Positions 1 through 5,819 of a stretch of DNA of 29,015 bases are shown piece by piece (within the stretch, counting starts at the first letter, position 1; each line of letters begins with the position of its first letter). The DNA lies in assembly GCA_944390185.1 (NCBI GenBank), contig CALXPA010000003.1, forward strand, positions 1-29,015. Reading direction: 5' to 3'. The DNA is from an uncultured Alphaproteobacteria bacterium (lineage in GTDB: Bacteria > Pseudomonadota > Alphaproteobacteria > Rs-D84). Made by a program: the position numbers and the translations under genes. The notes under the pieces were generated by a model that did not search any database, was not told the DNA's origin, and saw only the letters and a list, made by a program, of their open reading frames with translations.

Positions 1-53
1 GCAGGGTTGCCAGGCGCCCGTGCGTCCAGTCGGGTTTTTGTTCTTAATTTATG

Positions 54-82
54 TTTACATTTTTTTATTAATGTCTTATAAT
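54..82 (+). promoter_or_regulatory. Sigma70-type promoter of the 5' structured RNA
   Basis: TTTACA at 54-59 and TATAAT at 77-82 are separated by exactly 17 bp, close to the sigma70 optimum. The predicted start is near 88-89, which is also the first base of a perfect hairpin at 89-108. Confidence 0.75.
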
Positions 83-88
83 GACTGC

Positions 89-176
89 GAATCCAAGAAA
101 TTGGGTTCGGGTTATCTCAAGCCCAGAACATTCGGTGCGAAAGCATCGTTAATATGATATTATCGGTGCTTTTTTT
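89..176 (+). ncRNA. Candidate structured small RNA or terminated leader, about 90 nt
   Basis: The predicted transcript begins at a hairpin with an 8-bp stem (one G-U) and a GAAA tetraloop (89-96 with 101-108). A short stem follows (109-113 with 120-124), then a second GAAA-loop hairpin (133-138 with 143-148). An intrinsic terminator pairs AAGCATCG (141-148) with CGGTGCTT (164-171), contains an inner TAATAT/ATATTA stem, and ends in a T run to 176. The second GAAA hairpin and the terminator share 141-148, so they cannot form together. It could be an independent sRNA or a regulated terminator for the lipoprotein gene at 333. I do not recognise a known RNA family and see no leader peptide. Confidence 0.6.
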
Positions 177-178
177 GC

Positions 179-332
179 GCCGTTGTATCCCTGGCCTCTG
201 GTCGGGAAGCTGTTGGTTATAAAATACGTGCAACCGAAAGGCCAGCAGAATCACTAATGTTCTGATTTGAGAACTCACCGACCGCTCTTTCTTGGGAGGT
301 TGTTTTTTTTTATTAAAAAAAGGAAGGTCTCT
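179..332 (+). promoter_or_regulatory. Structured leader between the small RNA and the lipoprotein gene
   Basis: No gene is seen here. Complementary segments could form a long hairpin: CTGGCCT near 191 with AGGCCAG near 241, enclosing TTGGTT near 213 with AACCGA. A small hairpin, GTTCT/AGAAC, lies near 259-274. GGTCGG near 200 could also pair with CCGACC near 278. A good ribosome binding site (AGGAAGG, 321-327) precedes the ATG at 333. No convincing separate promoter was found, so expression may depend on readthrough of the terminator at 141-176. Confidence 0.35.
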
Positions 333-1400
333 ATGAAAAAACTAGCACTATTAACATCTATATTGGCGTTGGCTGCATGCGGTGGCGGTTCTGGCGGTGG
401 TTCTGGCGGTGCTGTTGTGCCTGGGGGGAATATGCCCGGCGTAAATCCCGATGCCAACCAGATAACATCTATGGCGCCGGAGGTCACGGTCGATGGTCCA
501 GATGGCCCAAAAACCGCTACTCTAGAAGATGTAAAATTCTTTGATCCTGCCTTAGATTCGGGCAATATGTACGTTTCATTTGGGGTCGATGACAATGGTG
601 AAATAGACAGCATAAAATTTTATGATAATGGCGCAACCCAGGAAATCGCCCGTGGCGAAAATAATATGTTTACGCAGTCCAGCGTTAAATACAAGGTGTC
701 TGGTATCCCAGGTGGCCAGGATTATTATACGACCGATATACTGATACCAAAAGATTATACCAACGAAGAAATAATCGCGGCGTTCGAACAGGCGTTGGCC
801 GACCAGGTCGATCCAGAAATCCTGGCTGCAATCAAGGACAAGGTCAACAGTGGACAGGTAACGCGCGAAGAATTCAATAATAACATACGAATTGATTTAT
901 ATGGCAAAAATGCTGGACTGCGGTATTCTGACTTTGGGGTTAACACCATGGTTGGTTCGGGTCCCGACGCCGTCAATGACAGTTCGGTCATGTTCGGCGG
1001 ATACGATATTAAAAAAATCGAAAATCCGGTATTCGCAGACAACGTGACATTCACAGGCAAGGCGATTGCCACATTGGCCCGGCAAGGCGACGATGCCGAT
1101 ATGATAATCGCAACCAACGACAATGCAACGACATTGAATTTTAAAGATGGTAATGCGACATTAACAATGCCGTTCAATGGTTGGTATTCAATTATTGTTG
1201 AAAATGCAAACGGTGGAAATTATTCGCTGCGGTATGATGGCGAATCAAAAATTGGCTATGAACTGAATGGCATAGACGATGCCAAGTTCAATGTTAATTA
1301 CTATGGCGACACCAACGACCCGACCGAGGCCGTTGGTGGTGTTTCCTTTGACAACAATGGTGTTGAATTCAATGGCGCATTTGGCGTAACAAGAAAATAA
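333..1400 (+). CDS. Surface lipoprotein with TbpB-like C-terminal barrel
   Basis: This 355-residue lipoprotein has a signal peptide and a clear lipobox (LAAC, Cys16), followed by a Gly/Ser-rich tether of about 12 residues. That predicts lipid attachment and display on a membrane, probably the outer one. The C-terminal third is rich in short beta strands and ends in a repeat resembling GVSFDNNGVEFNGAFGVTR. This pattern is typical of the TbpB-like beta-barrel domain found in transferrin-binding-like and Slam-dependent surface lipoproteins. The start at 333 is preferred over an in-frame ATG at 267, because it has the Shine-Dalgarno sequence and begins the signal peptide. The ligand is unknown. 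The lipoprotein call is firm; the barrel family is by eye. Confidence 0.8.
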   Translation: MKKLALLTSILALAACGGGSGGGSGGAVVPGGNMPGVNPDANQITSMAPEVTVDGPDGPKTATLEDVKFFDPALDSGNMYVSFGVDDNGEIDSIKFYDNGATQEIARGENNMFTQSSVKYKVSGIPGGQDYYTTDILIPKDYTNEEIIAAFEQALADQVDPEILAAIKDKVNSGQVTREEFNNNIRIDLYGKNAGLRYSDFGVNTMVGSGPDAVNDSSVMFGGYDIKKIENPVFADNVTFTGKAIATLARQGDDADMIIATNDNATTLNFKDGNATLTMPFNGWYSIIVENANGGNYSLRYDGESKIGYELNGIDDAKFNVNYYGDTNDPTEAVGGVSFDNNGVEFNGAFGVTRK

Positions 1401-1415
1401 CATCAGTACGCATAT

Positions 1416-1445
1416 TGGGTCGGTGGATAAAATTTCCCCGACCCA
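1416..1445 (+). terminator. Hairpin downstream of the lipoprotein gene
   Basis: TGGGTCGG (1416-1423) and CCGACCCA (1438-1445) form a perfect 8-bp stem just after the stop codon. The following TTAAAAG is a poor U tract, so this may be a weak terminator or an mRNA 3'-end stabiliser. Confidence 0.5.
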
Positions 1446-1483
1446 TTAAAAGCAGAAACAGCAGATAAAACTAAAACTTGGAT

Positions 1484-1738
1484 TTGTGTCGCTGCGCGAC
1501 GAGTCCTTATAACCTGGGCCCCGTATCCTTCTTTTGTGTCATCCCGCGACTTGATCGCGGGATCCAGGTGAATAGAGTCCTGTGCGACAGCACAGACAAA
1601 GTTAATTTGTGTCGCTGCGCGACAGCTCCTTATGACCTGGACCCCGGTGTCAAGCACCGGGGTGACAAAGAGCATGCCTGCGGCGCAATGGATCCCGGCC
1701 TGCGCCGGGATGACGACAGACGGGCCGCAGGGTGACAA
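1484..1738 (+). repeat. Composite palindromic repeat cluster 1 (partial B, then A-B-C)
   Basis: The cluster is built from recurring hairpin modules. Module A (about 1538-1600) holds ATCCCGCG..CGCGGGAT, a link AGGTGAATAGAGTC, and CTGTGC-GACA-GCACAG. Module B (about 1606-1668) holds TGTCGC-TGC-GCGACA and a GC-rich CCCCGGTG..CACCGGGG stem. Module C (about 1675-1714) holds GCCTGCGGCGCAA followed by ATCCCGGC-CTGC-GCCGGGAT. A partial B module (1484-1523) precedes A. The same A-B-C order recurs at 5485-5758 (reversed) and 28727-28914. ORFs across it read like translated repeats and are not considered genes. Confidence 0.85.
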
Positions 1739-1797
1739 GTTGGTTTATGACTTTTCTTTTCCTTGAACAAACTGCAAAAATAAACCAACCTTTTTTT
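1739..1797 (+). terminator. Long-loop inverted repeat with U tract
   Basis: GTTGGTTTAT (1739-1748) is perfectly complementary to ATAAACCAAC (1780-1789), which is followed by a T run at 1791-1797. The 31-nt loop is longer than usual for an intrinsic terminator. It could end transcription from upstream before the lysS leader begins. Confidence 0.5.
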
Positions 1798-1884
1798 AGG
1801 CAGTGTAAATATTGCTTTACTTTTTGATTTTTTCAGTAAATAATAGCTGACAACTGGTCGAACAGACAAAATACAGGACGATTT

Positions 1885-1914
1885 ATGCGGAACATTAAAA
1901 AAATTTTGATTTGA
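1885..1914 (+). CDS. lysS leader peptide (MRNIKKILI)
   Basis: This nine-codon ORF has its own Shine-Dalgarno sequence (AGGA, 1875-1878, six bases before the ATG) and two adjacent AAA lysine codons at 1897-1902. It ends in TGA at 1912-1914, just upstream of the hairpins that precede lysS. Two Lys codons in tandem in so short an ORF, directly ahead of a lysyl-tRNA synthetase gene, is the signature of ribosome-mediated attenuation. The ORF and its spacing are seen directly; the regulatory role is inferred. Confidence 0.65.
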   Translation: MRNIKKILI

Positions 1915-1916
1915 TA

Positions 1917-1968
1917 CGGTGCGACCATCAGAATTTGACGGACGCACTGTTACGGCGTCCGTTTTTTT
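1917..1968 (+). promoter_or_regulatory. Attenuator of lysS: antiterminator and intrinsic terminator
   Basis: The terminator is ACGGACGC (1938-1945) paired with GCGTCCGT (1955-1962), followed by T residues to 1968. A competing antiterminator can pair CGGTGCG (1917-1923) with CGCACTG (1943-1949), which uses part of the terminator's 5' arm. TGGTCG (1855-1860) could in turn sequester CGACCA (1922-1927). A ribosome stalled at the Lys codons (1897-1902) would leave 1917-1923 free. A ribosome at the stop codon (1912-1914) would cover it. The geometry therefore fits relief of termination when charged tRNA-Lys is scarce. Confidence 0.65.
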
Positions 1969-1989
1969 GTAACCATAAAAGGAACAACA

Positions 1990-3468
1990 ATGACAGACAA
2001 CACAACACAACCAACACAAATATCAACCAATGAATTACAGGCGCGCCTGCAAAAGGCTGAAAATATTCGTGCGCGCGATGGTGTTGTTTGGAAAGACAAA
2101 TATGACCGTACCCACAGAATTGTTGATGCGCGCGAATTGGCAGATGGCACGCATGTGCGCCTGGCCGGGCGCGTGACGGCATTGCGTTGGCTGGGCAAGT
2201 TAATGTTCGGCCGGATTTATGATATTGATGGCGAAATACAGTTTTCTATGTCCCGCGAAGAACTGGGCGAAGAACAATATAAATTTATGAAGTCGAATGT
2301 GGACCTGGGGGATTTTATTGGAATTGATGGGGAATTGTACCACACGACTGCGGGCGAACTGACGGTGCGCGTTGCAAAATATGAAATACTGTCCAAGGCA
2401 CTGCGCCCATTGCCGGAAAAGTTCCACGGTCTGACCGATATGGAAACCAGATATCGCCAGCGCTATTTAGATATAATCGCCAACGAAGACACACGGCGCA
2501 CAATGAAGATGCGTTTCCAGATGCTGCGCCTGATACGCGAATACTTGAACAATAACGGATTTATAGAGGTTGAAACCCCCATCATGCAGGTCGTGGCCAG
2601 TGGCGCCGCCGCGCGTCCATTTGTTACGCATCATAACGCACTGGATGCAGATTTTTATCTGCGTATTGCGCCCGAATTATTCTTGAAACAGACCATCGCG
2701 GCGGGTTTTGATCGTGTCTATGAACTGGGCAAGAATTTCCGTAACGAAGGCATGGATGCAATGCATCTGCAGGAATTCACCATGCTGGAATGGTATGTGG
2801 CATATTGGAATTATCGTGATAATATCAAATTCTCGTGGGATATGATTCAAAAACTGTTGATGGACTTGCGCGGTACATTACAGATTGAATACCAGGGCAC
2901 AAAACTGGATTTCAGTAAATACGAAGAAATAGATTATACCGCCCGTATGAACGAATTGCTGGGGGTGGACATCCTGGAATTTTCGGATACAGATGCCTTG
3001 AAACAGCAACTGGTTGCACAGAAAATGTTTTCGGCCGACGAATTGGAACCGTTAAAGTCTGTGCCGGCAATTGTTGATTACGTGTTCAAGCACAAGATTC
3101 GTGAACAAATTATCCAGCCGACAATTGTGTATAACTATCCGGCGTATTTGATACCGCTGGCACGGCGCAATGACGCGGATAATCGCCGTATTGATATATT
3201 CCAATTGATTGTTTGCGGCGCCGAATTGATCAAGGCGTATTCAGAATTGGTCGACCCAATTGTTCAACGCAACGCGTTCGAAGAACAGGCCCGTAACAAG
3301 GCCGCTGGTGATGACGAAGCGTTTGACCTGGACGAAGATTTCTTGCGTGCGATGGAACACGGCATGCCGCCGATTTCTGGACTGGGCTTGGGCATAGACA
3401 GATTCTTTTCTATCATTGCGGACGCGCCAACATTGCGCGATGTCATCCTGTTTCCAATAATGAAATAA
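1990..3468 (+). CDS. lysS: Lysyl-tRNA synthetase, class II
   Basis: This 492-residue enzyme charges tRNA-Lys with lysine in the cytoplasm. The N-terminal OB-fold anticodon-binding region (about residues 55-150) is followed by the class II catalytic core. Visible signatures are motif 2 (YELGKNFRNEG through LQEFTMLEWY) and motif 3 (GLGLGIDRFFSII) near the C-terminus. The length is close to E. coli LysS at about 505 residues. The start is supported by AAGGA six bases upstream. It lies 21 bases beyond the attenuator's T run, so it is probably controlled by lysyl-tRNA charging. The next gene begins 18 bases after its stop in the same direction. Confidence 0.97.
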   Translation: MTDNTTQPTQISTNELQARLQKAENIRARDGVVWKDKYDRTHRIVDARELADGTHVRLAGRVTALRWLGKLMFGRIYDIDGEIQFSMSREELGEEQYKFMKSNVDLGDFIGIDGELYHTTAGELTVRVAKYEILSKALRPLPEKFHGLTDMETRYRQRYLDIIANEDTRRTMKMRFQMLRLIREYLNNNGFIEVETPIMQVVASGAAARPFVTHHNALDADFYLRIAPELFLKQTIAAGFDRVYELGKNFRNEGMDAMHLQEFTMLEWYVAYWNYRDNIKFSWDMIQKLLMDLRGTLQIEYQGTKLDFSKYEEIDYTARMNELLGVDILEFSDTDALKQQLVAQKMFSADELEPLKSVPAIVDYVFKHKIREQIIQPTIVYNYPAYLIPLARRNDADNRRIDIFQLIVCGAELIKAYSELVDPIVQRNAFEEQARNKAAGDDEAFDLDEDFLRAMEHGMPPISGLGLGIDRFFSIIADAPTLRDVILFPIMK

Positions 3469-3486
3469 TCACGGGGGAATTCAGAT

Positions 3487-4896
3487 ATGCCAGACAGTTA
3501 TTCGGAAAGTTATGCCGCAGACCTGACCGCTGATAATGACAGGAAAAACCTGGCCGTTATCGAGGCCGCACGCCTGTCCGGTCGCATAAATGATGAGGCC
3601 GCCCACTATCTGTCCGAATTATATTCAGACAGTTTGATGTGGTTTCGCGAAGTGTTTTATTTCCTGGGCAAATGTTTTGGTGCGCCCAAGGCGCCAGTTA
3701 TGCGGTACGATTATGCCACAGACAGCGCGATTGACGAACCGATTAAGTTATCCGATATAAATCCGCTGTCGCCGTATATTGTGCATCATCGTCTGGATGC
3801 CGACCCGATGCGTAACCAGTTCTTTACCAGTGGGGCGGGGCACAAGATAGACTTGGCGGTGTCATCAATTGTGACGGTAATCGTTGGGGCCCAGAAAAGT
3901 ATTAACCGCGCGTTGGATAAGGTGACGGGCAAATATTACCAGGCATACGTAGACGAAGTATCTGATACCGTGTACCATGTCATCGCATCGTATGATCGCG
4001 AGGCATCTGCCCGCGCCATTGCCGAGAAAATACGCGCCAAATTGCAAGAAAAATATATTTCCACCCCATCAGAGGCCGTATTGTCAATCATCGGGTCTGG
4101 CCATGAAAAGATTGCGGTCGATTTGGTGCGTGCACTGGACCGTGTGCCACGGCCACGTATGCGCCTGCAGGATGTGTGGCGTGTAAAGTGCCTGTTTGAC
4201 TTAATCCCCCAGGCCCGTACATTTATCGAACGTGTGCGCGAAATGATGCCAGACAGAATTTTATCTGTGCGTGATAATTTTTATGATATGAAGAATCCGC
4301 GAAATTATCGCGATGCCAAATTGATTATTGATATCGGGAAAAATGGCCACGTTGTGCCGATGGAAATAATATGCCAGGTTCGTACGTTCTTTGAATTTGA
4401 ACGCCGCACGCATGGTAATTACGAGGTTGCCCGTCGTGGCGAAACCCGCCCTGTGTCCAAGACCATGGTCGCAAATGTATCGCGTGGGGCCAAGGAACAC
4501 GAACTGGGGGTCCAAGAATACAATTTGATGATATGTGATTGCTTGGCCGATTTGTTTGATCGTGTTGGGTGGAATATCCTGTACAGCCAGGGCAATGGTG
4601 TGTCTATGTTTGATGGGTTCCCGAAACCGTGTCGTCTGTATTATCCGCAAAAAATTCTGGATACAATATCGTCAAAACTGGACGATGCAATAAAAAACGA
4701 AGTGTTCCGCATTACTGATGCGCCGGCCGAATTGACCCAGGCACAACAAAATGAAATTTTCCATTTCATGGCGCGTTTCATTCTGGTATCGGCGATGCCG
4801 TACGTTCATCGGAATTGGGCGGTTCCGTCTGATACGATGGCGGGAAAGTTGTTTAACTTTGTCATGAACGAAGTGCAACGTTATTATAAAAAATAG
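3487..4896 (+). CDS. Divergent RelA/SpoT-like protein, conserved unknown
   Basis: This 469-residue soluble protein has no signal peptide. Its middle resembles the nucleotidyltransferase (synthetase) domain of RelA/SpoT proteins. DVWRVK (residues 229-234) stands where the family has its D-x-R strand. DNFYDMKNPRNYRD (about 261-274) corresponds to the family's D-x-x-x-NPKxxGYxS segment. PMEIICQVRT (291-300) resembles the catalytic VEIQIRT strand, and H309 with the following NYE fits the H-W-x-Y end. The GYxS core is changed to NYRD, so (p)ppGpp synthesis cannot be assumed. No HD hydrolase, TGS or ACT domain is evident. The long flanking regions are unassigned. It follows lysS by 18 bases and is followed by a strong terminator, so it is probably co-transcribed and shares the lysine-responsive attenuator. 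The fold assignment is by eye. Confidence 0.6.
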   Translation: MPDSYSESYAADLTADNDRKNLAVIEAARLSGRINDEAAHYLSELYSDSLMWFREVFYFLGKCFGAPKAPVMRYDYATDSAIDEPIKLSDINPLSPYIVHHRLDADPMRNQFFTSGAGHKIDLAVSSIVTVIVGAQKSINRALDKVTGKYYQAYVDEVSDTVYHVIASYDREASARAIAEKIRAKLQEKYISTPSEAVLSIIGSGHEKIAVDLVRALDRVPRPRMRLQDVWRVKCLFDLIPQARTFIERVREMMPDRILSVRDNFYDMKNPRNYRDAKLIIDIGKNGHVVPMEIICQVRTFFEFERRTHGNYEVARRGETRPVSKTMVANVSRGAKEHELGVQEYNLMICDCLADLFDRVGWNILYSQGNGVSMFDGFPKPCRLYYPQKILDTISSKLDDAIKNEVFRITDAPAELTQAQQNEIFHFMARFILVSAMPYVHRNWAVPSDTMAGKLFNFVMNEVQRYYKK

Positions 4897-4922
4897 TGTG
4901 AATTTACGCGCGCATTTTTGGG

Positions 4923-4954
4923 AAAAACGCCCGCCTGGGATGGGGGCGTTTTTT
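4923..4954 (+). terminator. Intrinsic terminator of the lysS operon
   Basis: AACGCCC (4926-4932) pairs with GGGCGTT (4944-4950), extended by A-T pairs and followed by a T run. Confidence 0.85.
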
Positions 4955-4961
4955 CTTGCAA

Positions 4962-5046
4962 TTGTGTGATTAATTCGCAACAATAATATGCAGGTACCTG
5001 TGTGTTCTATAGGTGCCATAACCAGCATAAGAAAGGAAGGTACATT
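4962..5046 (+). promoter_or_regulatory. Promoter and structured 5' UTR of the cold-shock gene
   Basis: TTGTGT (4962-4967) and TAATAT (4984-4989) are spaced by 16 bp. The untranslated leader contains a hairpin GGTACCT (4993-4999) with AGGTGCC (5011-5017) and a strong Shine-Dalgarno sequence, AAGGAAGG, just before the ATG at 5047. A structured leader is common in cold-shock genes, but thermosensing is not shown. Confidence 0.5.
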
Positions 5047-5391
5047 ATGCGTCAAGGTAAAGTAAAGTGGTACAATGGTAAAAAATGTTTTGGTTTTATC
5101 GCCCCGGATACCCCAAATGAAGATGGCAATACAGATGATGTGTTCGTTCATTCCAGTGCGCTAAAGGCGGCAGGTATCAGATTTTTGAACGAAAACGACA
5201 TCGTCGAATTTGAAGAAGAGGTTCGTAATGGCAAACTGTCTGTGACGACACTGACATTGGTCCAGCGTGATGAAGAATCTGCGCGTCGTTTCCAGGAACG
5301 CCGTGCCGAACGTCGTCGCGCCGCCGAAGATCGCAAACAGCGCGCGGAAAAGTCTGAACGCCGCAGTGGTTTTGCGTTCTGGAAGAAGTAA
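5047..5391 (+). CDS. Cold-shock-domain protein with charged C-terminal tail
   Basis: This 114-residue protein carries an N-terminal cold-shock domain (residues 1-70) that binds single-stranded nucleic acid as an RNA chaperone. KVKWYNGKKCFGFI contains the RNP1 strand, with Cys in place of the usual first Gly of KGFGFI. DVFVHSSAL is RNP2. The loop between them (PDTPNEDGNTD) is slightly longer than in CspA. The second half (about 75-114) is an Arg/Glu-rich, probably helical tail ending in FAFWKK, which CspA-like proteins of about 70 residues lack. The start at 5047 has an ideal ribosome binding site; the in-frame ATG at 5002 does not. It is monocistronic with its own terminator. Confidence 0.92.
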   Translation: MRQGKVKWYNGKKCFGFIAPDTPNEDGNTDDVFVHSSALKAAGIRFLNENDIVEFEEEVRNGKLSVTTLTLVQRDEESARRFQERRAERRRAAEDRKQRAEKSERRSGFAFWKK

Positions 5392-5418
5392 ATTATTATT
5401 TTTCACGGACAAAAAATC

Positions 5419-5443
5419 AACCGCCCACATGGGCGGTTTTTTT
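5419..5443 (+). terminator. Intrinsic terminator of the cold-shock gene
   Basis: AACCGCCC-ACAT-GGGCGGTT is followed directly by a T run, a textbook intrinsic terminator. Confidence 0.9.
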
Positions 5444-5484
5444 GAACCCGCCCCCATCCCTTTGTCACCCCGACGCCCACTGCC

Positions 5485-5758
5485 GTCATCCCGGCGCAGG
5501 CCGGGATCCATTGCGCCGCAGGCATTATTTTTGTCACCCTGGTGCCCGGCTCCATCCCTATGTTACCCTGGTGTCCGAGTGTTTTTGTTTTGTCACCCCG
5601 CGGCCCGGGCCCCGCGCGACGTGTCGCGTGGGTGGATATTGACCGCGGGGCCCAGGTTAATAAACTCGTCGCGCAGCGACACAAATTAATTTTGTCTGTG
5701 CTGGCGCACAGGACTCTATTCACCTGGATCCCGTGGTCAAGCCACGGGATGACACAGG
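5485..5758 (-). repeat. Composite palindromic repeat cluster 2 (reversed A-B-C)
   Basis: Read on the minus strand, modules A (5694-5753), B (5592-5683) and C (5485-5523) occur in the same order as in the other two clusters. Module B carries an enlarged GC-rich stem region with a further palindrome (ACGCGACACGTCGCGCGGG). Between B and C there are extra GTCACCCTGGTG-like units. This explains most of the 426-base gap between the cold-shock gene and groEL. No gene is supported here. Confidence 0.85.
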
Positions 5759-5791
5759 AAATACCCCCCACGCGTCACAACAATCGTGCCA

Positions 5792-5819
5792 CAAAAAACG
5801 GGGCAGGGCCCCGTTTTTT
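5792..5819. terminator. Bidirectional terminator at the groEL 3' end
   Basis: An ACGGGGC/GCCCCGT stem is flanked by A and T runs on both sides. On the minus strand it overlaps the groEL stop codon region (5818-5820). Confidence 0.85.

Noticed and set aside
1..137. Possible coding tail entering from the left edge
   Set aside because: The open frames are short, have no recognisable protein sequence and cross a strong promoter and hairpins.
141..176. Resemblance of the first RNA's 3' end to a tracrRNA terminator (CGGTGC plus T run)
   Set aside because: There is no cas gene, repeat array or anti-repeat in the window. Short GC stems followed by T runs are common in terminators.
1403..1738. ORFs through the repeat clusters, with peptides like VIPRLDRGIQ
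   Set aside because: The same translated phrases recur in every repeat cluster on several frames, and no ribosome site or family resemblance was seen. They are read-through of the palindromic repeats.
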